Assembly: GCF_001653235.2 (NCBI RefSeq)
Contig: NC_035796.1
Span: 2,976,001 to 3,040,000, forward strand
Reading direction: 5' to 3'
DNA from: Pochonia chlamydosporia 170
Taxonomy: Eukaryota > Ascomycota > Sordariomycetes > Hypocreales > Clavicipitaceae
DNA length: 64,000 nucleotides
A program made the position numbers and the translations under genes. The notes under the pieces were generated by a model that was not told the DNA's origin, ran no database searches, and was given only the letters and a program-made list of their open reading frames with translations. This document shows, piece by piece, positions 10,899-21,894 of the stretch (position 1 is the first letter of the stretch; each line of letters starts with the position of its first letter).

Positions 10899-13800
10899 AT
10901 GGCTCATAATCGCCATTCATGGACGGAGCCTATTGCCATTGTTGGCATGTCGTGCCGGCTTTCTGGTGACGTTCTAACACCAGATGACCTTTGGACTCTT
11001 TTGTCTCGGTCGAGAGACGGATGGCGACGTGTCCCATCAGAGAGGTTTTCTTACGACGCATTTCATCACCCTGACCCTCAAAAGGGTGGTTGTTTTAACC
11101 TAGAGGGTGGGTACTTCATGGACTATGACTTTGCGGACTTTGATGCGCCGTTTTTCAACATCACAAAGCAGGAGGCGATAGCTATGGGTAAGTAATGTAC
11201 CAACTAACGTTATACCAGCCAGCACTCGGCTAATGACAAGTAGATCCGCAACAAAGACAGCTCCTCGAATGTGCCTATCACGCTCTGGAAAATGCTGGAT
11301 TCCCACTGAAATCGATAGCTGGAAGTAAGATGGGCGTTTTTGTGGGAGCAAAGGCTTCAGACTACCGCATCAGCACTCTACGGGATGTCAGCCAAGTCCC
11401 AATGTTCGATGCAACAGGCAATCATCAGTCCATCCAAGCGGGCAGAATATCATACGTCTTTGACCTTCGTGGGCCATGTTTCTCCGTCGATACAGCTTGC
11501 TCGTCAAGTTTATACGCACTCCACGCTGCCGTTCAGAGCATCCGTAGTGGAGAGTCTGAGTCCGCCATTGTAGCAGGAGCCAACCTACACTTGCAACCAG
11601 ATGATACCATATCTATGTCTATGCTTGGGTAAATAAACAGATTCCAGATACAGAGTAGCGCTTGCTTACAGGATTATAGCATATTTAATAACTCTGGAAA
11701 AACATTTGCATTTGATCATCGTGCCAAATCAGGGTTTGCGAGGGGCGAAGGAGTCGCGTGCCTCATTCTGAAACCTTTATCCCAAGCAATCAAAGACAGG
11801 GACTCTGTCCGTTCTGTGATTGTTGGCACTGGAACAAATCAAGATGGGAGAACTATTGGTGAGTGTATTCGAAATTTAACCAAAATAAAATGGACGGCAA
11901 AGAATTTGACGGCACCATCTAACAAGCCATAGGTATTTCCACCCCCAACGGTGAAGCCCAGGAGCAGCTTATTCGAGAAATCTATGCCCGATCGAATATT
12001 TCCATACAAGACGTTGGTTTTATCGAAGCTCATGGAACGGGTACAAAGGTTGGCGACCCAATTGAGGCCAATGCCATTCACAAAGTCTTTGGCGGTGGTA
12101 AGAGTGAGAGGCATCCGTTGTACATGGGCTCTGTGAAGAGTAACGTGGGCCATCTTGAAAACGCCAGTGGTCTTGTCTCTATTATTAAGGCAGTACTCAT
12201 GCTTGAAAGGCGTTTCATTTTGCCGAATGCCAATTTCGATAAGCCTAACGACGCTATCCCCCTCGATCGGTGGAACATCAAGGTCCCTACAGCCCTTCGA
12301 CCTTGGCCAGCAGGCAAGCGATACGTCAGCGTAAACAACTTCGGCTTTGGAGGTTCAAACGCTCATGCAGTACTAGAAGGGCTACCTTATTCAACCGCTG
12401 ATTCGCGATTTGTCAAAGGAGGGCTGCAAAGTCAGTTCAAGTTGGTTGTTTTGACTGGCTATGACGAGAGCGCTGTCAACCGATTGGCAATCCAGCTTGG
12501 CATTTACATTGAACAACATCCCGAAGTATTCGAGAAGCGCATCTTCAGTGACATTGCATACACATTAGGTGAACGCCGGTCGCATTTCCCTTGGCGCATG
12601 GCCTTTGCAGTGTCAAACTGTAGCGATCTCGCCGGGATGCTAAACGGAGTTCAGGCCACTCCACGGCGTGCCTCCAAGATACCAAAGCTTGCTTTTGTTT
12701 ACACGGGGCAGGGTGCTCAATGGCCCGAGATGGGAAAGCAATTACTCGAGAGCTACAGCATTTTCTCGGATACAATGTACGCAACGGCTGCGCATTTGCG
12801 GTCCATCGGCGCCCAGTTTGACCTAGTCGAAGAGCTACGGAAGGACAAGGCAACATCACTTGTCAATCAAGCTCACATCTCCCAACCTATTTGTACCGCT
12901 GTTCAAATAGGGTTGACAAACCTCCTACGGTCCTGGGGCATAGAGCCTGCTGCAGTAGTCGGCCATTCCAGTGGTGAGATTTGCGCGGCTTACGCCACTG
13001 GCGCCATTACCATGGAAGCTGCAATGGAAGCCGCCTATTTTCGTGGCCAGGCAGCATTGAGGATGACATCCATGTATTCTCATCTCCAAGGATCTATGCT
13101 AGCTGTTGGGGACAGCCCTTCGGCAGTTAAGAAAATGATTAAAACGCTACGTTTGGGGAGCGTTAGTGTGGCCTGCGAGAACTCACCAAGCAGTGTTACT
13201 GTATCGGGGGATCAGCATGAAGTTGACGTGTTGGCAACGGAACTAGAAGCCAAAGCAATTTTCAATCGGAAACTACGGGTTGAGGTGGCATACCACTCTT
13301 CGCACATGCTACACGTCGCAGACGAATATATGGCTTCCATCGGAAACTCTCTGGCTAGGCACGTCCATGGAGTCAAGTTTTATTCCTCCCTGTACGGCAA
13401 GCAACTGACGGATTTATCATACCTCGGACCAACGTACTGGGTTGACAACTTGACCAGACCAGTACTGTTCTCTACAGCACTCAAAGAGCTATGCTGCACC
13501 GAAAGACCTGACATTATTATTGAAGTCGGACCGCACTCTGCATTGGAGGGGCCAATAAAGCAGATCTTAAAGGACATTACCGAATCTACAGCGACTACAG
13601 TTAGTTATGTTCCAACTCTACTTCGCAACCAAAACGCAACCATTTCAGCGCTCCAATCAGTAGGCAACCTGTTCGTCAATGGTTGTGAGTTGAAGTTTGA
13701 TGCAATCAATCAGAGCAGCAATGGTTCTCGGCCACCATCACTTGTCGCGGACTTCGAGCCGTATCCCTTTACTCAGCATAAGTACTGGTACGAATCACGA

Positions 13801-16800
13801 GCCAGCAAACAGCATCGGCTGAAGCCATTCCCTCGCCATGACTTACTCGGTCTTTTAGAAGACACATATAGCGATGTTGATCCGTCGTGGAGAAATAATA
13901 TAACTTCAGACGCTGTACCATGGCTTAAAGATCATCGCATGCAGTCGTTGACAACATTCCCCCTCGCTGGGTATCTCTGCATGGCTGTTGAAGCTGCCTC
14001 GCAGCGAGCACGGCTCCGCGGTGCTCAGCCAGAACAGATAGGTGGTTTTCGGTTCCGTGAAATTCAAGTGGCGAAAGCATTCATCCTAGATGATGGATCC
14101 AACTATGAGACACACGTCACACTCTCGGCTTATGCTGAAGGCACTAGATCTTACTCCAATGAGTGGGATGAGTTCCGAATATCCTCATGGACGGCATCGC
14201 GAGGCTGGCTGGAGCACTGTCGTGGGCTTGTGGCCGTTGCGAAACCGCATACAGCCAATGCTGTTTGTCATTCACCTTCACAGGATTCCAAAGTTCGCCG
14301 ATCAATGATGGACACCCTGCGAGGCAAAAGCGTTGATCTTGACAGATTTTATGGGGAACTTCAGCAGCTTGGTGCTGGCTATAGCTCGGTTTTTACCTTG
14401 AGTTCGGCGAGTAATCTATGCGCTCAAAACAATTACTCATCTGGAAATGTATTTGTCCCAGAGACAAAATGTCTCATGCCCTATTCACATGAAACGAAGT
14501 CCCTACTGCCAACTGCCTTCATGGATCTCTTCTTTCAGCTGACATTCGCTATCCTTGGTGCAGGAAAGCAGCAAATGGCTTCACTCTACATGCCGTCTGC
14601 GATCAAGGAGGTCTTCATTGACAGTTCAGTGCCCAGTATTCCTGGAGAGAGCCTCCAGGTCGTTGCACACACGCCACAGGATGCGAAGTCTCTAGGTCCG
14701 ATTGATTTTGTCATAGAAGCGTGGAACCATGCTCGAACGGAGCCTGTGGTCAAGCTGAATGGCTTCCGCATGACACCGGTTCGTGGTGACGCTTGCGAGA
14801 CCATGATTCCGCGCTCACTGTGTTACGGCCTCAAGTGGGAGCCTCTATGCTCCTATCCGAGGACCGGCAGACACCAAGTCAACGGAGATGCCGGTCATTC
14901 CCCGATCCAAACCAACGGCCAAAGTGGCGAGCCCAACGGTGTAAATGGGCATTTCGACGAGCTCATCAACGGCAGCGCCAATAACCATTGCCAAGCAGGT
15001 AACCACCAAAACGGTATCAACAACGGTTATATGAACGGCAACTCGCATGGGACGAGGCATCACAAGATTCAGCTGCCAGGGTACCTCGATGGAACCCCAA
15101 TTGTTCTTGTCACGGGAAATCATCCCAGCTCCTCGCTTATTTCGTCAATATGTGACCTCATTGACTTAAAAACCGGCATGAAACCTTCCGTCTGCAGCTT
15201 CTCAACTCTCAAGACTTACCCGTTAACTCGTTATATCTGTCTGGCTGAGCTCGAATCCCCATTGCTCTTGGAGATGAGAGCAGAGGTGTTCGAAAAAATA
15301 AAGGCGTTGCTCATCTCGAGCACCTCAATACTCTGGGTTACCAGGGGATCATATCGATTCCCAGAAAAGCCGGAGAATAATATCTGCCAAGGACTTTTGA
15401 GGACTGTTCGCTCAGAGTTAAACAAGCCCGCAGCTTCTGTCGATTTAGATCCTCACTCAGATCTCAGCACTGGGGATACGGCGCAACTTATTCTAGACGC
15501 CCTGAAACACTCCCTAATGATGCCGGATAACGGAGATCCTATTGATTATGAGTTTGCCGAGCAAGATGGAGAGCTCGTGGTGCCTCGAATTGTTGACCAA
15601 GAAGAGATGAACATTTCGTTGTTCCGTGATACACAGTCATCACCACCCTACCTTCAAAAGTGGGAACAGCCCGGCCGGCGACTGAAGATTGAAGTTGGCA
15701 CGTTTGGAGCCTTAGATTCACTCTACTGGGACGATGAGGAACTGAAGCCTTTGAGAGACGAAGAGATTGAGATTAAGGTCTTTGCTACAGGCATGAACTT
15801 TAAGGACGTAGTTATTGCTATGGGACAGGTGGCCAGTCCATATCTTGGTGTTGAATGCAGCGGCATTGTATCCAGGACTGGAGCTGGCGTTAATTCCTTA
15901 GAGCTTGGTGACCGAGTCTGCGCTATGTCTCTTGGTGCATATGGCACATACGCGCGATGCTTAGCCACAAGCGCTGCAAAAATCCCTGCAGAGATGAGTT
16001 TTGAGACAGCAGCATCTATCCCTGTTGTTTATAGTACGGCCTATTATGGGATGATTGAGCTTGCTAAAGTACAACCTGGGGAAAAGATACTCATTCATGC
16101 TGGATCTGGAGGCGTTGGCCAAGCTGCCATCCAGCTTGCGCAAATGATGGGTGCTGAGGTTTATACGACAGTTGGCAGCAACGACAAGAAACAGCTTATT
16201 ATGGAAATGTACGACATTGCGGACGATCATATTTTCTTCAGCAGGGATACCAGCTTTGCAGCCCATCTAATGGAAGCAACTTGTGGTCTTGGTGTTGACG
16301 TTGTTCTTAACTCTCTAGCTGGTGATCTCCTTCGCGAGAGCTGGGAATGTCTCGCACCATTTGGTCGGTTTATTGAAATTGGGAAAAGAGATATCACAGC
16401 AAACACACGACTAGAGATGTCGAAATTTGAGCATAATTGCTCATTCCAGTCCGTGGATCTGACGCTACTCGCGGACAAACGCCCCAAAATCATGGGCAAA
16501 GTGTTGACCGCAGTCATGCACTTGTTGTCCAATCGGGTAGTTTCGCCCGTTAGTCCTATAACTGCGGTCAATATTTCAGAAGTTGAGAGCGCGTTGCGTA
16601 AACTCCAAAGCGGCAAAACCACTGGGAAAGTTGTTGTGAGGCACAATCCAACAGACCAAGTCAAGGTAGGGATTACCTTCATCTACCAACACCATCTTGC
16701 AAACTGACCATTCTACCATAGATTACCCATCCTTCCCAAAAGCCAAGCAGCGTGCAGGCGGATGGATCATATGTCATTATTGGCGGCACTGGCGGCCTGG

Positions 16801-17955
16801 GCAGATCGATCGCCCGACATTTGGTAAACCGTGGTGCTAAACATATCGTTTTACTGTCCCGAACTGGCACGACTACTCCCGAGTTGACAGCGCTGACACG
16901 GGAGGCCAAAGATGTCGGGTCAGCAATCCATATTCGGGCTTGCGATGTGGCCAACCAGTTGGACGTCAGTGGCCTCATCTCCGATTTGACGAAAATCCTA
17001 CCTCGTATTCGAGGTGTTATTCACGCAGCTATGGTGCTCAGAGTATGTTTAATTTGACAATTCAAGTCTCGTAAATAGACTGAGGCGATTCTAACTGGGA
17101 AATTACTAGGACGTCCTTTTTGAATCAATGACAGTTGATGATTTTAACACAGTTGTTCGATCTAAAGTGTCTGGGGCTTGGAACTTCCACAACGCGTTAA
17201 GCGGCCACGACCTCGACTTTTTTGTCCTCCTTTCTTCAGTCGCAGGAATAGTCGGGAACAGAGGCCAAGCCGCTTATGCTGCTGCAAACACGTTCCTAGA
17301 CGCTCTTGCGAGACATAGACGGAGCAAAGGCTTAAACGCTACTTCACTGAACCTTACTGCCGTTGTCGACATTGGCTATCTTGCGGAAAACACCAGTAAG
17401 AAAGAAGAGGTCCTAAAGACACTCTCTGGCTCTACACTGATGGGTAGTGAGGTCTTAGCCCTTATTGATGCAGCAATTGATCGCACGATATCCAATGAGT
17501 GCAATAATCAGTGTATTACAGGTTTGGACTTCAGTAACCCGAGCAATTTGCCATTCTACGCTTCGGACGCCAAGTTCAGCCATCTTAAAGAGGCGGCACT
17601 TGCACACCACGTTGATGCTGGTCATGCTCTCAGCGGAGAGCAAGTCCCAATTGCAGAAATGGTCAGACAAGCAACCGAATTTGAAGTTGCCCTAGGTGTG
17701 GTGACGGATGGCTTGCGAGAGAAGCTCGGTGCGATTCTGATGATCCCGGTAGAGGTCATGAAGGCACAGCAAGGTACGACATCGATAACAGCCTTTGGAT
17801 TGGACTCACTTAACGCGATCGAACTTCGAAACTGGATTGGAAAGGAACTTCAGTCTCATCTTCAGGTTCTTGAGCTACTCACTTCCGGCGGCTTGGCCGA
17901 CCTGGCAGCGGTTGTCTTGACGAAGAGTAGGATTGAAGGCAGCTGGTCCTCTTGA
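10899..17955 (+). CDS. Highly reducing polyketide synthase, KS-AT-DH-ER-KR-ACP
   Basis: An iterative type I PKS of 2250 aa in six exons: 10899-11187, 11244-11628, 11680-11858, 11933-16665, 16722-17042 and 17110-17955. Splices were chosen to restore conserved KS and KR sequence. KS residues are C182 (DTACSSS), H318 (EAHGTGT) and H358 (KSNVGH). AT has S630 in GHSSGE after GQGAQWPEMG. DH has H952 and D1149, but the HxxxGxxxxP motif has Ser in place of Gly (P961 kept). ER carries a nucleotide loop SGGVG near 1676. KR has GGTGGLG at 1883 with S2011/S2012, Y2025 and K1988. ACP attaches its arm at S2202 in GLDSL. No SAM-binding motif lies between DH and ER; instead residues about 1267-1328 form an Asn/Gly-rich linker. 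The product should therefore be an unbranched, largely reduced chain. It is the core gene of the cluster. Confidence 0.96.
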
Positions 17956-18233
17956 CGGGGGTGCAACGATTGCGTATCTCACTACATTTTTTGAATCTAT
18001 CTGCTCCATTGCATCATGGGAAGAAGACGCGGTCTTTTCGCTAATAATTTCATTCCTGGCTGCTAATTTGAGTGTTGGAGTTTTTGTTACTTGTAATACA
18101 TAATGGCTAATCGCTTCACGGTATTGTACTGCCGTCTTTTTTTTTCTTTTTGTCCTCTCTTGCAGGGTACAGAAATGAGACATCATGTTATATCATTATA
18201 GAAAATACACAACCTTGTGCCATGAATAGCTAG
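17956..18233. other. Convergent 3' spacer after the PKS
   Basis: A 278-bp gap between the PKS stop (plus) and the stop of the 334-aa gene (minus). It includes a T-rich run near 18136-18152. Convergent ends, no gene. Confidence 0.45.
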
Positions 18234-19238
18234 TTAAATATGTGCCAAGAGCCCACAACCGGTTGCGTTGAGTTGAGCGAGAATGATATCCACAAGACGG
18301 TGAGCGGTCCGGAAGCCGTCGACACGTTTAGCAAAAGGCTGTGTCACAATGCCGCGTACTGTGGCAGAATCAAGACGCAAGTAAGCAGGCACCGTGTCGT
18401 GGCTAAGAAAGTCCCAGCGTGCCTCTTGATCCGCGTAGTTAAACGCGGGCAATGGGCCACACAGTAGGGGCTTATACTCACCCGGGGTCTTCCCCCCAGG
18501 TACAGGCATTGGTCCTATAATAGTCATGCCGTATGTGATCAGCTCTCCCCATGGTAAGCGTCCTCGAAAACGGTTAAACTGCTGAGCGATCACAATGTTC
18601 TGCTCACGATAAGAGAATCGAAGTACCGCGCCTGGAGGATCTGCCCATGCTGATGTGGTTTCCGCATCGATTAATCCAGCATCCCGCATCTCCTCTACGG
18701 CTGCTAAGCCACCCTTAATATAAGCAACATGCATTGTGGCAATATCCATGAAGATGTGCTTTTGCATTGACATCAACATTGAGGCGTACCATTCAGCCGT
18801 TGGCAGTCCGCCGAGATCGAACATGCCCGCTGCGAAGGCAGAACCAGCAATGTTGGCAAAGGCCATCCAGCGTAACTCCGGATACCTGAGATAAAGCGCT
18901 GAATAGTAGTTGTAGACTGAGAAGATGACGGCGCGGTTCTCGGTTGCGCTTCGCTGCGGATCCCAGTCTCTCAACAAGATTCCCGCATCTTCCGTTGCAT
19001 GCACAATCCAGTACTGCCATAGCAGCGCGCGGTATCTGGTCGGTGGTACTCCAGCGGACCTTGCGTCATTAAGCGCGATTTCGAGAGTCGTCTTTTCATA
19101 CGGAAGTGATGGGTTTACGCCTCCACGCAGCTCACCATTGGCGTTGCTCAACGGCAAGTCCAAAAACTTCGGGGGTGTCGAAGCCGCGAAGACGCTGCAT
19201 GTGAGCACCAGAAGAGTCAAAAGTGACTGTGGACGCAT
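18234..19238 (-). CDS. Unrecognised secreted protein, 334 aa, cluster neighbour
   Basis: A single-exon gene of unknown family. The open frame extends 19 codons further upstream, but I start it at the internal ATG at 19238 because the product then begins with a textbook signal peptide (MRPQSLLTLLVLTCSVFAAS, cleavage after about residue 19). The mature part looks helical and rich in aromatic residues, with blocks such as LLWQYWIVHATEDAGILL, YNYYSALYLRYPELRW and FRGRLPWGEL. I find no nucleotide-binding, zinc or heme motif. A TATA-like TATAAATA reads on the minus strand at about 19346-19358, around 110 bp upstream of the ATG. It ends 278 bp from the PKS stop. Membership of the cluster is inferred from proximity; it could be an enzyme with no characterised homologue or an unrelated secreted protein. 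Confidence 0.8.
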   Translation of the reverse strand: MRPQSLLTLLVLTCSVFAASTPPKFLDLPLSNANGELRGGVNPSLPYEKTTLEIALNDARSAGVPPTRYRALLWQYWIVHATEDAGILLRDWDPQRSATENRAVIFSVYNYYSALYLRYPELRWMAFANIAGSAFAAGMFDLGGLPTAEWYASMLMSMQKHIFMDIATMHVAYIKGGLAAVEEMRDAGLIDAETTSAWADPPGAVLRFSYREQNIVIAQQFNRFRGRLPWGELITYGMTIIGPMPVPGGKTPGEYKPLLCGPLPAFNYADQEARWDFLSHDTVPAYLRLDSATVRGIVTQPFAKRVDGFRTAHRLVDIILAQLNATGCGLLAHI

Positions 19239-20226
19239 AACGGAGCCTGATACTTGATTCCTCAATTTTTTGACAGTGTCGTACCTCTGGCACACGATCC
19301 TAAAATCAATTCATCAAGCAACATGAGACCTAAGGTTACTAGGGCATATTTATACAAGCCTCTCCTGTCGTATTTCGCTCTTGCTCACTCCCACTTTCAG
19401 CTCGGCGATGTCTCGGCCAACTAATGCAAGGCCAACACACCAGCGCCGATTCTAGGGCCTACAAGGCATCCTATATATAGCGATACCATATATATTGCGT
19501 ATGTCGTATTTGCCATGAACCGAGTCTATGATGTTGCGTGTCGTGAGGAAGGAGATATTGCGAAGAGCAAGCCTACCACAAGAACCATATACGCAGAAAG
19601 CAAACTTGGAATGACACTCTTCACTGAGCATTGTACTAGCACGACTTGGCTGGTTCGAAACGGATGCAATTACGAGAAATATGTTTGCGTTGTAGTGTCG
19701 TTGCTTCTGCAGGATTGTCACCCAACTCGCTGCAAAAATGTTGCCAGGGGAACCCTCATCCAGCCGTAAAGGCAAACACCCTCTTGTTTCATGAGTCGAA
19801 GCATGTTCCAATCGATATGAGAAGCCCAATAACCATGGCGTGGAACAGAATAATAACTGGGAAATGTCCTTCCACTAGGCGCCCTGGGCAAATTATCATG
19901 AAACGCCAAGCAGTCAGGCTCGGCTCTCGGGCGGTCACGGACCTACTCTACTATGCTCCAAGACTTCGAATATTGCAATTTGGAAGAAAAAGCAGTTGTG
20001 GCCAAGACAGTCCGACATGGTGATTGGCCGAACGACCTTTAAATGCCTGCAAACGAGTGATTGGACTAAGCAGCCTCACCAACTATGTCAAAGCTTTGCA
20101 CAGAGGAGACTTGATAACATTTCCGTTGTTACCACGTATTAGCTATCAATAGCGAAAGCGCAAGCTCACTACTTTGACAATCTCGGGTGGGTGCCTATGC
20201 CAACTCCCACATCCTCTATATATTTA
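19239..20226. other. Intergenic region between the two unrecognised genes
   Basis: About 1 kb between two minus-strand genes: the promoter of the 334-aa gene near 19240-19450 and the 3' flank of the 555-aa gene near 20100-20226. Open frames on both strands (19452-19829, 19515-19769, 19646-20023) overlap each other and have no protein-like features. No repeats seen. Confidence 0.5.
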
Positions 20227-21894
20227 TTAGTTTTCTTCCAGTCGATCCAGCTTGCCTGCCAGTTTGCCTCCGTCAAGAATGCTACCAAACATGGCGGCCT
20301 CAAATAAATAGTTCACCTGCCAGGCATGATGGTTCGCATGGGCAATAAGCCACACCATTTCAAGTACTCGGCCCCTGGTAAAGAGTTTGGCCATCCGAAC
20401 CCGTGAGCCTTCCGCAAGGTCCTGTTCGCGTCGGTCGTCAACTCGACCCTCTCTGACATACTCCAACGGACCAGTAACGAGGAACCACCACAGTTCTCTA
20501 AGAAGCATCTCATCGCGGTTGTCCCAGAGGAATTCGGAGACGTGATCACAAGTATCCTGGGCGTTGCATGCATACTTGGGATCCAGTGACCTAGTGAAGC
20601 CAGTGGTACGATAGTGCTCATCAAAAGCCTCGTCAAAGTCCGCTTCTCGCAGAGGGCGAGGGGGTGACTTTCTCGCTTTTGGCCATCCTAGAATTGCACG
20701 ACGAAAGAACATGTGTCGATCATTGTGGATGTGCCAAGTATACAGTGCGGCACACATCCTGGCCACGGGCTCATGCCAACGCTGAGTTAGCATCCTGGCC
20801 CCGGTTGAGGCATAGGCGTCGTAGACTTTGCGCAATGCATCCTCGCTCACAATGCCCGTGTCGGTAATATCTGTAACATTCAGGAATGAGTTCATAACCT
20901 CAGAATTCAAAAGATCGCACCCTACGTCCACAACGTCAGTACCCGGCGAGCTGAAAACCAGGTCATTCATCACGGCACCAGGATCAAAACCTCTGTCTAT
21001 GGCCTCTGCCGCCATGCCCAGCAGACTGCTCTCCGACAGAGAGACAATCTGAGCCATACGCCTGCCTAGGCGCGCAGATCTGTGTGCCAGGTGCAGCTTG
21101 TGGGTTTTCTCCAACATGATTTTACCTTGAATGTACCACTTCCCAATCGAGACGGCTTCTCGACGTTGTTGTCCCCCAGGCGTCCGCAAGGCATGTGGGT
21201 CTTCCAACCCTCTTTGCAGTAAATTTTCCAACGACGGGAAGACGTAGTTATAGCCATGTTCATAGTAAAAGGCCATATCGGTAACATAGTTGGAGAACAT
21301 GGTTGTGGCATTGGTGGCGCCAATCAGCAAACTGGCAATGCCACACCCAAACAACGCGTTGTTGGTTGTCAAGGCTTCGGGCCATCCCGCGGCCCCAAAA
21401 ATATTGAGAACGGTATCAGATGCCTGGGTCAAACCTGAGCCTTTTGGCGGCAGGATGTTGCCAACCGCATGCTGATCATTTTTCCAGCGTTCAAGGTCGG
21501 GGGACAATCTCAGATGAACCAACCCAGGACCTGATTCCGAAAAGCTCAGAGTCGAAGTTTCCGACTTGTTCTCGACGTCCAGAAATACCTCCCCGACCAA
21601 GTTTCTCGCCTGGAGACACAATCGCTTCAAGTCAGCCACACTACCATCACCAATTAGGGACCTTGCTTCTGAGTAGCCAGCATGGACAGGAAAGGAAGAT
21701 TGTCTTGGCCGACGTCCTATTAGCCTTCTAAGGCGATTTCGGAAACCCTGGCCCCAAAAGTATGCCGGCATTCGGCCCAGGTTGCGCTTGGTGGTGTGAG
21801 TCTTCAGCTCACTGGCCTTGATATTGATGCCTTCGAGAAAGTAGTCACCCCAGTAGCTCTGATGAGACTGGGTCAAACACCATGGAAGTGCCAT
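20227..21894 (-). CDS. Unrecognised 555-aa protein, cluster neighbour
   Basis: An intronless gene with an ATG at 21894 and a TATA-like AGTATAAATAC on the minus strand at about 21957-21967, some 65-75 bp upstream. I do not recognise the family. The N-terminal 60 residues are basic (repeated Arg in NRLRRLIGRRPRQ). The rest appears mainly helical, with conspicuous conserved-looking blocks: FGAAGWPEAL, ATTMFSNYVTDMAFYYEHGY, MNDLVFSSPGTDVVDVGCDL, TWHIHNDRHMFFRRAI and ELWWFLVTGPLEYVREGR. The acidic/Asn pattern of the third block faintly recalls metal-binding motifs of class I terpenoid synthases, but it does not match the canonical NSE or DDxxD forms, so I do not claim it. No signal peptide or transmembrane segment is evident. 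Same strand as the 334-aa gene; cluster membership is inference. Confidence 0.8.
   Translation of the reverse strand: MALPWCLTQSHQSYWGDYFLEGINIKASELKTHTTKRNLGRMPAYFWGQGFRNRLRRLIGRRPRQSSFPVHAGYSEARSLIGDGSVADLKRLCLQARNLVGEVFLDVENKSETSTLSFSESGPGLVHLRLSPDLERWKNDQHAVGNILPPKGSGLTQASDTVLNIFGAAGWPEALTTNNALFGCGIASLLIGATNATTMFSNYVTDMAFYYEHGYNYVFPSLENLLQRGLEDPHALRTPGGQQRREAVSIGKWYIQGKIMLEKTHKLHLAHRSARLGRRMAQIVSLSESSLLGMAAEAIDRGFDPGAVMNDLVFSSPGTDVVDVGCDLLNSEVMNSFLNVTDITDTGIVSEDALRKVYDAYASTGARMLTQRWHEPVARMCAALYTWHIHNDRHMFFRRAILGWPKARKSPPRPLREADFDEAFDEHYRTTGFTRSLDPKYACNAQDTCDHVSEFLWDNRDEMLLRELWWFLVTGPLEYVREGRVDDRREQDLAEGSRVRMAKLFTRGRVLEMVWLIAHANHHAWQVNYLFEAAMFGSILDGGKLAGKLDRLEEN

Noticed and set aside
12545..12859. 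Antisense frames within the PKS (also 11839-12153, 14845-15123, 16227-16682)
   Set aside because: They lie opposite strongly conserved PKS coding sequence and are explained as shadows of it.
20227..21894. 555-aa protein considered as a class I terpenoid synthase
   Set aside because: The block NDLVFSSPGTDVVDVGCD does not match NSE or DDxxD motifs closely enough; left as unrecognised.
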